Positions 31,425 to 43,760 of a DNA stretch of 64,000 bases are shown here, piece by piece. Under the pieces are notes generated by a model that did not search any database, had not been told where the DNA came from, and saw nothing but the letters and a program-made list of their open reading frames with translations. This stretch comes from Adiantum capillus-veneris (taxonomy: Eukaryota; Streptophyta; Polypodiopsida; Polypodiales; Pteridaceae). The stretch covers positions 71,634,676-71,698,675 of the forward strand of contig CM043969.1 in the NCBI GenBank assembly GCA_014529385.2. The letters are read 5' to 3'. The first letter of the stretch is position 1, and the number at the start of each line of letters is the position of its first letter. Both the position numbers and the translations under genes were made by a program.

Positions 31425-33742
31425 ATGAGTAGTGACGAGGATGTGGGGCCATCCAACCGAAACACATATCTCTCAACGAGGATCTTATGTCCTTGTAACC
31501 ATTGCAAGAATGTTGTGCGACGGACAAGACACGTTTCTTTGCAGCACGTTCGCAAATTTGGCGAGTTCGATCCATCTATTCTAAATCGAGTTGTTGCCAA
31601 TTATAACTCGTCGGACTCTAACGTTGGCCAACAGGCAGCAATCTTGCAACCCAATAGACATGTTCGCAGGCGCTTTGGTCAAGCAGCATATGTGAGGCCA
31701 CAAGATGTAGCCTCTGACAGCTCGGGGGATGATCATGCTGACCACATTCCCAACAAGACAATGTTTATCTACTATGGGACCATCTGACCGGCAAGAAAGA
31801 TACTTTGGGAGCGAGAGTTGACCTTAAAAATGTGGATCGTATGGAGCAATATTCGCCGCAAACAGCGTCCAATGGATCGATAAAACTCCCTAAAGCACCA
31901 TGGATTTTCACAAGAGCCCAAGAACGCAAAGTAAAAGAGATCATTCGATCTTTGTGGACCCCCACTGGCGTAATGCACTCGCTCCGAACGTGTTTTACTA
32001 AATAAGGAAAGCTTACCGGTTTGAAGTCACACGACTAGCATAAAATGTGTCAGGTATGTTCATAGTGGAGTATATCATAGTGGGAATTGTGTAAAAAATT
32101 CTTGTGTGGACTTTAATATCATTGCTGCACGTGTTTTGCAGTTTATTTTACCAATTGCCATTGAGGGATGTTTGTCTCTTGACGTCCGTAACACACTCTA
32201 CAAACTTACAAAGTTGGTGCAATGGATCTCACAAAAGGAGATCAACGTAGACTCCATATCATTCGCCAAACTAAACGTTGCGGAGGTTGTGTGCATGTTT
32301 GAGAAACATTTTCCTACTACCATGCTAACCATTCAGGTGCATCTTCTTGTTCACATAGTTGATGAGGTGGAAATAGCTGGCACAGTACTTCCAGATGGAT
32401 GTTCTTTTTAGAACGTTTCATGAAAACGCTCAAGGGATATGTGCGTCAAAAGGCACGTCCGGAGGGTAGCATGGCAGAAGGTTGGCTGGTATCAGAGTCC
32501 CTAGTGTACATTGGAGAGTGGCTAGACCGATTTGATAAAGCCCGGGACACGCTATGGCGAACCATAGATGATGAGCGCATATCTGGAATTGTCATGTGCA
32601 ATCTCGGTGTTGAGAAGAAGATGACAGAAGATCTAGAGGCTAAAATCAACCGATTTTGCATGCTTCACAATCCAGTCATGCAGAAGTGGATTGCACAATA
32701 TGAGGATGCAAAGCAAGAGCGACAAAGAGCAAGAATCGAGTGGAGACGGGGAAGATGACCACCGATGCACTATCCGACAGTCTGGAGAGCCTACCAACAT
32801 TCATGAGCTTAAGATGGTTTCCAGATGGTTGCACAACCAATTGAAAAGCGCACAATAATGCGGTGAAGAAGTGACTGAGGAAGAGTGGAAGTACTCTAGG
32901 GGTTGCGCGACCAAGGTATGTTTGCAATGTACGACTAGCTAGTAACTTTCTAGATGTTTGAACGGCCACTCATAATCTTTGTTGGTTGTAGTATAAGTCA
33001 TACACAGCAACATGGTGTAAAGGTCGACATTTTAGGGTGGAACGGATCGACAAAAAACGTTTTACTCAAGATTGTGGAATCATGGCAAAATTTGAACAGT
33101 CTAGTCGACGAAGGTCCTCTAATGCAGATCCTATGGTGGCGGAACTCACGTACTTCGGCACGCTACAAGAGATTTTGAGGATCGATTATAGAGGATTTTT
33201 TGTTGACTTGTTCAACGTGCAATGGTTCAAGATAATCATGGAGGGTCGCAACGCTACTGTGCGTAGAGGAGAGTCTGGTTTTCTTGAGGTGGATTCAACT
33301 AAGAAATGGACTGACCTAAGAGACACTTTCGTACTATCCGAGCATTGTGAACAAGTAAGTATGTAAATAGTTAACATCCCATTTTAGAATTTATGTGCTT
33401 GGAAGCTCTCATGTAAGTTATCACCTGCTCTGGCATGTGATATTTCATCCTACAAAGTCTGCATCAAACTGGTGGTACATCATAGAGGTAGCCCCTCGTT
33501 GTGCACGAACGTATGAAGGCTACCATGTGCCAATCACAACGGCATCAATGGAGGAGATCGGAGAAGATGCTCAGTCAGAAGCCGTGGAGGTGGTGCAAGA
33601 CGAACATCAAGCTGCTACTCTCTATGGGGTGCATGCAGAGGATCTACAAAATGAAACAGAGGACATCTGTTTAAACGGAGAGCTCTATATAGATATAGGA
33701 AGTTATGCTGAGCTATGCGAGGATGAGAGAGAGATCCCTTAA
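31425..33742 (+). pseudogene. CACTA TnpD-like transposase remnants (core missing)
   Basis: In order: a transposase-associated zinc-like segment CPCNHCKNVVRR (31483 onward), a short piece matching the end of the transposase (31805-32005, LPKAPWIFTRAQERK), a DUF4218-like region (32106-32758, with VHLLVHIVDEVEIAG, FMKTLKGYVRQKARPEGSMAEG), and a DUF4216-like region (33118-33500, with VAELTYFGTLQEILRIDYRGF and a later WWYIIEVAPR). This is the usual order of plant En/Spm TnpD proteins, but the Transposase_21 catalytic part between the first two pieces is absent. Frameshifts at about 32000 and 32400, and a split near 33366, break the rest. Confidence 0.82.
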
Positions 33743-34043
33743 AGCCATAAATATTGTATTTGAACAATTTTGCTCCGTTTTGTAAATTCAGAGTTATGCA
33801 CTTGCCTCTTCCATCACTTAAGTTGAATAGACGAAGAACGCTTTCTGTTGCTGCTAGCCTTTGAACATTCCAAAGCTACAAGCACATTCAAGTTCTTGTG
33901 CGATTCTTCGGCTCTTTAAGTATTTGCGTCATTGTATTTATATGCGTCATTGCGTCATTGTATTTAATGGTCTTTGCATCCACTCCAGGTACGTATGCTC
34001 TAGGTATGTTCTCATAAGCAGAGACGACGAGCACCTCCTCCTC

Positions 34044-34104
<61 letters not shown>

Positions 34105-34224
34105 CTATCTACTTGTCCATGTTTTCTACTCCATTCATTCAATATTAAGTTTAAATGTTTGTGTGTTTAATGCAAGTATGGATGATGAGGAGTTTCTTTC
34201 TTCTTTGTCACCCCAGCAGAGACA

Positions 34225-35350
34225 ATGGTACGTGGAGCGTCACGCTCTGGCGCACCATCGCGCGTTCCTACTCCATCCGCATCTCCCTCTGTTTCGGAGT
34301 GCTTAGCGCTTTCCGAAGCTTCGGTGTCGACGAGACGATCTTCACACTCGTCTAGGCACCGGCGCTCTAGTGGTGGCGGCGGCGGTGGCGGTTGTTGTGG
34401 GGGTGGCGCCACCGATGCTTCGACACCGCCTCGTGTTCGACAAGGCTCTTTACCCTCCCCTTCTTTTCCCGTCCCGACACCAGCCACAACATCGCCATCG
34501 ACACCAGGTTTTGCGCGGCTGACTGCCGTTCCCCGCAGCTACACACCACTAGCTACTCCTCCAGGAGTCACTCCAGTGGACACTCCTCGCTTCGGGGCTC
34601 AGACTCCAGTGGAGACACCTGGCGTCCGTACCCCCGTTGACACGTTGCTAGAGACCCCTGCCGAGACACCCAGGTTCACGCGTCAGCGGCAAGAGGGCTT
34701 GCCTTACTCCGTCGACTTCAGCGATGGCATCATCTTGGATGATGAAGGCAAGAAGGTGATTGCGCGCATGCGCGGTCTTTGCTCTCAGGTGTTTAGACAC
34801 TACATACTAAACACCTCGAGTGAAGTACCAAATGAATTAAAAGATAGAGTCATCAGCATGCTTCATGACGAGTTTCCCGTTCCAACACGGGATGACCGCT
34901 TCAATGAAGATGTGATGAAGGTTCGAATGCGCTAATACTGCAAGCATAAGCGTTCCGAAGTGCAAAAAGCAATCAAGCATGGGTGGAGCAGACAAGATTG
35001 GCTGGCCAAAGAAGATTGGAAGCATGCAAAGAAAGAAGCGCGCAAGAATCCCGACAAGTGGAAGCAACAAAAGGAGGTATCCAGAGCGCGAGTAGAGGCA
35101 GGGAGCTCGCACCACTTGGTGAGCCACTTGGGGAGCGTTGGGTGGGCATCATTTGAGGCCGATTTTGTAAGTGTTTTCGCATCTATGTTTGATAGTTTAG
35201 GGTTTATGGGATTTGAAATTCTAACATAATGGATTCTTTGTATGTTTTGACAGTGGTCGTTTACAGGACGTGATCCCACACCGTACGAGCATGAGTACGT
35301 AGGTAGGAAGGGCTTAAACGCCCTTATAGACATCCTGACTTCTCGTTGCG
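34225..35350 (+). pseudogene. CACTA TnpA / Ptta-type protein (broken)
   Basis: A 236-codon frame starts with a Ser/Pro/Thr-rich region containing repeated T-P-x-x-T-P-x-x-T-P motifs, then a folded part from about 34690 (FSDGIILDDEGKKVIARM). After a TAA near 34933 the same frame goes on with RSEVQKAIKHGWSRQDWLAKEDW and NPDKWKQQKEVSRARVEAG to about 35170, possibly an intron, and WSFTGRDPTPYEHEYVGRKG at about 35253-35310. This matches the plant Ptta/En-Spm transposase family. It should bind the subterminal repeats. Gly codons in a row (GGCGGCGGC region near 34375) are low-complexity. Confidence 0.72.
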
Positions 35351-35359
35351 GCATGGTTA

Positions 35360-35930
35360 GTATTAGGGTTTATTATTTTCTATTTATTGTATTGTTTTAT
35401 AAACATCGCTATATGTTTATACTTACAAAAAGCTATCTTATTGTTTTTTTTTGCAGAATCCGACAGATATGGCGCTTCGACGCCATGAGACGTCTGATTA
35501 GACGACGTCAGACTCATCATAGCTAGATAGCATTAGTTTCGTTTTGACATAGATTATGTATCATGAGACGACTTTTATACGTCTTTTTGAAAACCATGTA
35601 TATTTTTTAGATAATGACAATGGTTTGTAACTATTACATTTGCAATGATTAACAATCAAGTGATTTTGCTGCTGTGTACAATTGTCATTGATTTACTTTT
35701 ATTAATTCACGCTTGTCATTTTTGTATGTTTATTTTGCAAACAGTACGTACTACGGATGATGGAGTTAATGATTATATTGTCTTGTGGGTGACTATTTTG
35801 GGTCTATATTTACCTTTGCACTTTTTTTCAAAGGTAAATAGACAAATGAAACATTCAATATGGTTGATGGGGGTGAATGCCCTGCCACCAAAAAAATTTC
35901 ATATCGGGCGTCTCTATGAGTGTAGCTATA
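35360..35930. other. CACTA 3' non-coding part
   Basis: AT-rich. A 152-codon frame starting at 35645 overlaps the subterminal repeats and has no domain; I do not call it a gene. Confidence 0.5.
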
Positions 35931-36153
35931 TTAGGCTCTACAGTGTCGTTATAGGCGTCACTACTGATGGCCATGCAGCGTCGCTATATAGCGATGCCTA
36001 TAACGACGCTTGTAGCGATGGCCATAGCGACGCTTATAGCAACGTCCCCATATCGACACTAATAGAGACGCTCTTATCGACGTCGGGGGTTATAAAAACC
36101 TAGTGTATTTCCGTTGCTAAAAGCGTCACAAGAGCACACAACCTCTTGTAGTG
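35931..36153. repeat. CACTA 3' subterminal repeats and TIR
   Basis: At least eight GCGACGC / GCGTCGC-like motifs, often as TATAGCGACGC, between 35945 and 36085, then the TIR TCTTGTAGTG at 36144-36153. They mirror the 5' subterminal block. Confidence 0.88.
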
Positions 36154-38760
36154 CCTCGGCAAGGAAAAGTCTCCTGGTTGGGATGGGATGACAGTGGAAT
36201 TCTATGCAAAATTTTGGGATGATCTCAAGGCCCCAATCACAAGTTTGGTCAATAAAGCCATGGTTGAAGGGTCGTTGGAGACAAGTGTGAAGAGAGGGCT
36301 TATCAAGCCCATCCCAAAACAGATATGCTACTCTAAACTACAACATTGGAGCCCTATAACGATGATGTCGGTGGCCTACAAAATTATAGCTAAAGCAGTG
36401 GCCCTCATACTAGCCCCCTTACTAACCAAGATCATCTCCCCCCATCAACATGGGTTCATTAAAGGAAGGTCCATATACAATAACATCTTGGCAGCAATGG
36501 TGGGCATAGAATACACAATTTTCACAAAGCAAGAGTGCATTCTGCTGCAGTTGGACCTGGACAAGGCCTATGATAGAATAACATGGACATATATAGAATC
36601 CATCATGGAAGCTCTAGGCTTTGGGCCGCACCTCTGTCGGATGGTTCGTGTAATGGGGGCTAGAAGCCAGTCAGAGCTCTTGTTTAACGGTAGAATTGTG
36701 GGCTCTTTTGAGGTTAAAAGGTTTATTAAATAGGGATGCCCTCTTGCCCCCTTACTATTCGCCATAGGATCACATTCTCTAATCATGATGCTCGAAGCTA
36801 GTGCTGAACGCATGGAGGTGCAAGGCCTTGTTTTACTAGGAAATAGACAACTCCTGGCAAAAATATTTGCAGATGATTCTCTCCTCTTCTTGAAGACGTG
36901 CCCCCAGGTCATCAGAAAAGCTCTAGAGATTGTACAAATGTTCTGGGTAGCTTCGGGGTCCTAGTGTAATATAGAGAAGTCAAGGATGATTTCCCTATCA
37001 GAAAATGACTCATTTGACCCTTGTGTCTGGTCAAGGGAGATTGTCACAAAAGGAAATATCTTCAGACATTTGGGAGCCCCCTTGGGGGTGGATGTAACTC
37101 ACAAGCAAAGATTCGAGTGGGTGCTTGAAAAAATCAAAACAAAAATGAGTAGGTGGGAGTATGCTCTTCTCCCATTCCCAAGTCGGATAAAAGTGATGAA
37201 TGCCTTCATGATTCCTTATATTGCCTTCACTAGCCCGCTTCTCAAGATGGCTAAGTATCACTGGAAAGAGTTCTTAAAACGTAAAAACATTTTTATGGAA
37301 AAATAACAAGAAATCTTCCAGGCCATGGCAATGGGCCAAATGGGAATCGGTTGCTCGGCCAGGGAATCAAGGAGGCCTCCTGATTCTTAACCCTATGACC
37401 CATGCAGAAGCTTGTTGCGCCAAATTTTTTGTTTCCTTGGCTAAACAGGATCAAGTTTGGGCAGTCATGATTAGAGATATGATAGAAGCAACTAAGATTG
37501 GCTCGAATGGAGGAAAGTGGAGAGGGGTGGAGGTTCATGACAAGCTGTTGGCCCCGGCGTGGTCTACCTTAAGATTGGGGGGCGGCTCAGGAGAATTGGT
37601 AAGAAAATGCAATAGAGTAGTAGGAGTCTTAAAGTGGGGGGAAGAAGCCAGATACTTCAAGAACTCCATCCTACATTGGTCCTCTTGGCTCTCCAAAGTT
37701 GTAGATCCGCCACAAACTCCTTATTGGATTGAGACTGCAAGGAAGCTGAATAATAAGGGTCTGATCCGACTTGAGCACTTTTGGGACAGTGTCAACAAGA
37801 TTGGAAAACCATTGACCTTATGATTGCCCAATACCAACTCAATAGCTTGGAGGTCTTGCTTGTCCACAAAGTGATGAAAGAACTTGACACTCTAGTGATG
37901 CCAATCTGTGACTCGGAGTTGGACTGGAAAGCCTGGAAATGGCCCGGAAGCATTCTTTTGTGGAAACCCCATACTAAAATCATTTATCAGACAATGATGC
38001 AAAAGAAGAATTGGTCTAGCCCCCTTAATAAGCTATGGAAAAAGCAATGGCCGGAGGAAAGGTGGGAGCATGTAATGGAGAACATATGGCATCCAAAGGT
38101 TCCATAGCACATGAAGGTTTTCTTATGGAAGGTTATTTGGGGTGCTCTACCGATGGGGGTGAAGATTTAGGAGAGAGGGATTGGGTCAGATCGATGCTTG
38201 GGGTGCAGGTTGACTAGTTAAGATCTGGCCCTCCTTTTCATGGACTGCCCCAGCTATAAAAGGCCTCGCAGGGAAAGTATGCAAGTGGGTCCAGAGAACA
38301 TGGAAAATTAGGTTTTTCAAGACTGACCTATGCTTTGGAGGTAAAAAATCAGGTAGTCCAGCACTCCTCGTTAGCACTCAGATCGTCAGATACTTCTTCT
38401 TTCATAATGTATGGCAAACAAGGAACCGCCGTGTTTTTGAAGGAGGATTTGAGGTGGCAAGCTTCGCAAAAATTATACAGGAAAGCAAAGTGCTAATATG
38501 GGCACTCGGGCGCAAGCATCACTCAGAGGATTGGTCTAGGATTAGTTGTGCCTTGTTGTCAGCAGATGGAATACCTGGGAGGGGGGCAAATCTTGGCCAT
38601 CGATAATTAAAGATCTCTGAATGAAAGAGTATGGACCTTGGGTATCAAGGACGTGGAGGCGGAGTGGTAGGAGTGGCTGCCCTAATAGCCGTTGTAATTA
38701 TGATCCCTGGATGATGTCATGGCTTAACATGAGCATGACAAAACCTTTTAGTTTTTTGGG
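36154..38760 (+). pseudogene. LINE ORF2, RT and C-terminal part (broken)
   Basis: Continues LINE ORF2 after the CACTA: EKSPGWDGMTVEFY, HQHGFIKGRSIYNNIL, LQLDLDKAYDRITW, GCPLAPLLFAIGSHSL and the catalytic FADDSLLF (about 36870). From 37395 the frame changes to the post-RT region, ending with a zf-RVT-like segment (KVFLWKVIWGALPMG, CLGCRLTS, near 38108-38225). In-frame stops at about 36731, 36962 and 37304 and several frameshifts make it inactive. Confidence 0.88.
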
Positions 38761-38808
38761 CTGCTCAATATAATTCACTCACAATTGTAATTTTTGCACA
38801 CAAAAAAA
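38761..38808 (+). other. LINE 3' end and A-run
   Basis: GCTGCTCAATATAATT, then a short A-run (38802-38809) next to the right 17-bp TSD. Confidence 0.75.
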
Positions 38809-38947
38809 ACTATGATTGCTATGCTATGTAGATATATATATTCCAGAGCCTTTTTGGCAATGATGTAACTTTTGAAATCTTTTTGATTGAAAAGGTACAA
38901 AATCCTTTTTGGTTTGAAATCTCTCTTTTTATTGATGTGTTTTTGTG

Positions 38948-39026
<79 letters not shown>

Positions 39027-39377
39027 CAAAAGGGAGAAGAAGAAGAGAAAGATGCGAAAAGGTTAAATGTGACAGGAGTAGTCTAAAGGGGCCAAAGACA
39101 AAGTGAGACAAAAACTCGCATTTGAACAATGGGTAAATAAGTATTCGTAAGTTATTGGTGATAGTGTTTTTTTTAAAAAAAATTAAGAGAAGTATGTCAA
39201 GCTCCAGCTCAATATCTTGATTTTGTTGAAATAGCACAACTATGAATGCTATGCTATGTACATATATATATTCTAGAGCCTTTATGACAATGATGTGACT
39301 TTTGAAATCTTTTCGATTGAAAAGGTACAAAATCCTTTTTTGTTTGAAATCTCTCTCTTTATTGATGTGTTTTTGTG

Positions 39378-39421
<44 letters not shown>

Positions 39422-39498
39422 GAAGGTAGAGAGAGAAAAGACAATCCGTATGAAATGATTGCAAGCATAAGTCAAAACACGACACAAATGCACGATAA

Positions 39499-39546
<48 letters not shown>
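38809..39546. repeat. Tandem duplicated filler unit of about 430 bp with (CT)n/(GT)n tracts
   Basis: 38809-38990 and 39239-39418 are near-identical (AGCCTTT...GATTGAAAAGGTACAAAATCC...TTTATTGATGTG, then (CT)n). The unit's left part is the sequence at 24950-25033, so A1 and the LINE both landed in the first unit. (CT)n at 38951-38992, (GT)n 38995-39020, (CT)n 39381-39418 and 39501-39546. Confidence 0.85.
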
Positions 39547-39548
<2 letters not shown>

Positions 39549-40555
39549 AACATGGAGTAACCAGGATCTGGCAGCATGTAAACAAATATCATTAATTAAT
39601 TTGATTTGTGTCATAGTAAGAGCGAGCGAGACCCACCAATAGGCAGCTCCCGCAAGCTACTTTACACTAAAAACATGTAAAGCTTTACAAGTTTTCTTCA
39701 AAGCAATCTTTAAATCTAGCCACAGTTCTGCAAATGATATAGCGAGTTAAAAATTAAAAAATTATTTGAACCAATCTATCAATTACCTATAGGCACGCCT
39801 TGTGATTTTATCACTTGTTCAACGAGGAGGTAGGTTTCTCCTTTCTACGTCTCTCACGCTGAATACTTTAGTATTTTGAATACTTTGGAGACAATGACCA
39901 CCCTTGTACTTTGAAACAAAGGGCTATTTTAACTTTAGTGTTTTGATTGCCTTTGAGACAATGACCACCTCCTTGCCCCATCACATGACCTTCTATACTC
40001 TTTATAATGGAGCTTAAAATTTTCAAGGAAGGAGAGGGTGTCCACATGTCACTCTCTGGTTCATTTCAAAAAACACCTTACAAAACATCTAATCTAAAAT
40101 GCAAAACTAAAAGGTAAGATTGTAAGCAATGACAGCCTTTGCAGAATGTACTAACTGACAAGCCTTTTCAAATGTAAAGTCAAAAGACTTTGTATTCTCC
40201 ATAAAATAAATGTTGAAGTTTGATTGCACATAACAAAAAGGGGATAACTTTAGTGGAGGTTTTGTTACTTAATGCGAATTTACTTTTTGAAGATATAACA
40301 AAAAAAAAAGAATTTTAGTGATTTTTTTTGTTTAATGAAAATGTAATTTTTGAAGATACATTTGGGTTTCATCTTTTCAAGGGGCTTTTTTCAAAACCAT
40401 TATTGATATGTTTTATAAAATTTTGGAAGTATGTATTTTTTTAAAGAGCTTGAGAAAAAGAAAAAAGCTTGCCTAATGTTGACTTGGGACTGTCTCGCTT
40501 TTAGGACATGCATGACATGCAAATGCAGGGGTCGTTATCCACATTGTTGACCATG
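39547..40555. other. Intergenic filler, nothing recognised
   Basis: AT-rich, with no frame, TIR or LTR I can recognise. GAATACTTT... GACAATGACCACC recurs at about 39878 and 39944. Confidence 0.5.
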
Positions 40556-40602
<47 letters not shown>

Positions 40603-40613
40603 ACCGCATTGCT

Positions 40614-40680
<67 letters not shown>

Positions 40681-41043
40681 CCATCACATTGCGTGTGTGC
40701 ATACACATGTACATTTATGAGGGAGAGAGGGAGTAAGAAAGATTTCACCATTGTGCTCATACACTTTTTAAATTTTCAAAATATTATTTTTAACATTAGT
40801 ATATTTTTAAAAGGATGGCTAAAATTTTTCACCTGTAGAAAATGGATTAAATGCCCGACAAAGACCAACCCTGACATTAACTCCCCAAATCGGTAGAGAG
40901 ATTTCCCAGTTGATGGACCTTTTACCAATTCTTGGATATTTTGTTCTTTTTATTTTTAAAAGTTAACATGTGGGCCATGCTTAAAAATCTATAAATTCCT
41001 TAAATTTTGGCAAACGAGGGTCGCAGTCTAAAATCAACGAGAA

Positions 41044-41079
<36 letters not shown>

Positions 41080-41254
41080 CGGGTGAGGACAATTTTTTAG
41101 TGTTGTATTTAGTGTGTTGAAATGCAAAGTCTAGCAAATGACGCAGGAGAAGAGAGGAAAACAAAACAAAATGTTTGCGTGTAGGAACAATTTAAAGTGA
41201 CTTTAAAATTTACAAGACAAATCTTCAACAAAAGTGAATATCTATGGGGAGGAG

Positions 41255-41322
<68 letters not shown>

Positions 41323-41404
41323 GAAATAAGTTTTTAATGCCATCGAAACAATCCCAAAAGATACATCTTAGAACATGGGTAAGAATAAAGTTATTTTTGT
41401 GTCA

Positions 41405-41477
<73 letters not shown>

Positions 41478-41608
41478 TGATAAAAGGACAATCACACATA
41501 CACACTCACACTCACACTCACACGTACACACACGTTCTGATAAAAGGAGAATTTGAAATGTGGTAGGAACATCCAATGAGATCTCAAAGATCTATCCGAT
41601 GGTAGAGA
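40556..41608. repeat. Microsatellite cluster with a 36-base G run and partial SINE-like pieces
   Basis: (GA)n 40559-40600, (GT)n 40615-40652, (GA)n 40653-40680, G36 at 41044-41079, (GA)n 41258-41320, (CT)n(CA)n 41409-41473. Pieces at about 41331-41370 and 41562-41604 resemble the SINE-like unit of 29716 (GTAGGAA, CAAAGATCTA). The second directly abuts the truncated 3' end of A3. Confidence 0.8.
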
Positions 41609-43172
41609 TGATACTATCTTTTAAATTTACTCCCATTGAGGAATCCAATGGTTTCAACTCCATCAAGAGTTTCCACACGAATGGTACCTTGTGGTGATTT
41701 CACATACTTTATATGGTCCTTTTCCCGCATATTTCAACTTTTTCTTCTCATTACGCACTCCATACATAAGGACTTTATCCCCAACCTTGATATCCTTGTT
41801 CTTTAAATGACGGTCAAACCATTTCTTTCTCCTAACTTTCTCCACGAGTGCATTTTGCACTGCCAATGGTCTTTCTTCATCTAACCTCTCCAAGATATAT
41901 ACGCTCAACTAAAGGGTTACCATCCCAACCTTCTTGTGAAGCTACCCGTAGACTAGGAATTACAAACTCCCATGGCATAACTGCTTCTTGGCCATATACC
42001 ATCTTGAATGGTGTACAATTAATAGCCACTTTGTAAGCAGTACATTAAGCCCATAGAGTTGATGTCAGCTTCAAATCCCAATTTGTGCAATGAGCTTCCG
42101 CTATTTTGGTCAAGATAGAAATTAAGGTCTTGATAGTCCTCTTAGCTTGGCCATTTGCTTGTGGATAATAAGGTGTGGACTTATGGTGACCTATCATGAA
42201 GTTTGTTGTGAGTTCCTTTATCACTCCATTTATAAAATGAGTACCATTGTCACTCAAATCTCAAAGGAACAACCAAATTGCGTAATAATGTTCTCAAAGA
42301 GAAACTTGGCAATTGACCTTGCATCAGCCTTGCATGTCACCTTGGCTTCCGCCCACTTTTTCACATAGTCAGTGACAACAATAATATATCAAGATTGAGT
42401 GTTATGAGCTGCCAGACTAATCGGGCCTACAAAGATTAAACCCCATATTTCAAATGGTTGAGTCACTTTAGTAGCATGTAAGGGCGTCTTATCCTTTCGT
42501 TGTGTGATCTTGTAACATCGGCATTCATCACACTCTTTTGCAAAAAGTGATGCATCTTTGAATAAGGTAGGCCACCAATAGCCTGATTGCAATACCTTTC
42601 TAGCAGTTAGTTCCCATAAGAAATGTCCTCCGGCTATACCCATGTGGGCTTCTTGCAGTATGAATAAATACTCATCCTCATGGGTACAACGTTTAAGAAT
42701 ATCGTCCTTCCCTATCTTGTAGAGAGTTCGTGCAATTAGAGAATAAGGTTCACATTCCTTTAACATCTTTCAAGCTATATCCTTACAAAGCCGCTTTGGG
42801 TGGAAAACCATTAACTAAAAAGTTCACAATCTTCTCGCTCCATTCAGGCATGGTCTCGACTAGGAATAGGGAAGTATCGGGCAATTCATCATCGATTCCA
42901 GCAGGGGCTTCACCATTGGGTATGCGAGACAAATGATCCGCCATGACATGTCTTTTCGGGTCTCACCACAATGTAAAATCAAACTCAAGAAGAATTAGCA
43001 ACCATTGTGTATTTCTTCCCGTGGAACAAGGTTTATTCACTAGATACAACAACACTTGATAATCAACATAGAAAACAATCTTGCTGGCAAGAAGGTAGTA
43101 GCGAAATTTCTTTATTGCATAAATCATAGCTAAAACTTCCTGCTCTGTAGTAGTGTAGTTTCTCTTAGCATC
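41609..43172 (-). pseudogene. A3 RNase H (C-part), linker, zinc finger and integrase
   Basis: Matches A2 pol on the opposite strand: the YTTTEQEVLAMIYAVKKF region at 43165-43100, a linker near 42780, GIAGGHF near 42630 and CDECRCYK near 42520, WGLIFVGPIS (near 42440, first Asp changed to Ile), SDNGTHF near 42250, and GQAKRTIKTL near 42140, where the DDE Glu is replaced by Lys. The end at 41609 lies in the SKFKR segment of the integrase tail. There are many frame breaks. Confidence 0.88.
43168..43172. repeat. A2 target-site duplication, left copy (GCATC)
   Basis: GCATC here and ACATC at 56090-56094, one mismatch. On the - strand both follow the TTAAATGAT / RNase H codons of A3, and joining across one copy restores the A3 frame order. 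Confidence 0.85.
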
Positions 43173-43760
43173 TGTTAACCCTCGTGGCTCACGGACACCC
43201 TATCACCTACGACGGACACTGTAACCGTATTATTTATTTAAGTAGAGTCAGGCACCGGGCTTGTCGGTCCAATAGGGAAAGGTAGAGTGATCGCCGATGA
43301 GAGGCGCACTCTAACACGAACATGCTAGGGTTAGTTGGCTAAGCATGGGCGCCCAAGTGTGAATGGGGTGAGCTCACATAAAAGCCAATTAAACCTAAAA
43401 TTGAGTCATTCTCTCATTGTGCAATAGAAGCTGCTCTTGCTCCATCTCCACCTTCTCCTTCACCATCTCCTTGTGTGTGTGCGTGAGAGAGAGAGAGAGA
43501 GAGAGTGTGTGTGAGAGTGTGTGTGCGATCGAGCGTTGCGGCGGCACGACGGCGGCGAGGCGGTTGAGCGCGGCGTAGCGGCGTCTCCCTCTTCTTCGCG
43601 GCGAGGAATCCTCTACGGCAGGAGCATAAGGCGGTGAGTGACACACCATTGCCCTCTTTGAGCTTACTAGTTAAACTAGTTGTGTGCTTGGAGCCGTCTG
43701 CGGCTCGTACACGGTGTATCGGCAAGTCCCTTGCTTCGACAGTGCGGCAAGGAGCGCACA
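43173..43760 (+). repeat. A2 5' LTR
   Basis: TGTTAACCCTCGTGG to GGAGCGCACA, matched by 55490-56089. TATA-like CATAAAAG near 43377-43384. A GT/GA microsatellite at 43470-43530 differs in length from the 3' LTR. Confidence 0.96.

Larger units (their letters stand above)
28920..36153 (+). mobile_element. CACTA (En/Spm, CMC) DNA transposon, 7.2 kb
   Basis: Perfect 10-bp terminal inverted repeats CACTACAAGA / TCTTGTAGTG, a 3-bp TSD (CCT), subterminal GCGACGC-type repeats at both ends and remnants of both En/Spm genes. TnpD-like pieces are at 31425-33742 and a TnpA-like/Ptta-type gene at 34225-35350. The catalytic core of TnpD is not seen, so the element is defective. It is inserted in the LINE ORF2. 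Confidence 0.95.
25034..38808 (+). mobile_element. L1-type LINE (about 6.5 kb) split by a CACTA element
   Basis: A 17-bp duplication, ACTATGAATGCTATGCT at 25017-25033 and ACTATGATTGCTATGCT at 38809-38825, flanks a non-LTR element with a 5' UTR, ORF1 (DUF4283-like plus zinc knuckle), ORF2 (AP endonuclease, RT, zf-RVT-like end) and a short A-run tail. Removing the CACTA (28920-36153 plus one TSD) leaves about 6,540 bp, full length for a plant L1. A related empty site lies at 39240-39256. The ORFs contain many stops, so it is inactive. Confidence 0.93.

Noticed and set aside
35645-36103. 152-codon + strand frame in the CACTA
   Set aside because: It runs into the subterminal repeats and has no domain. 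More likely chance.
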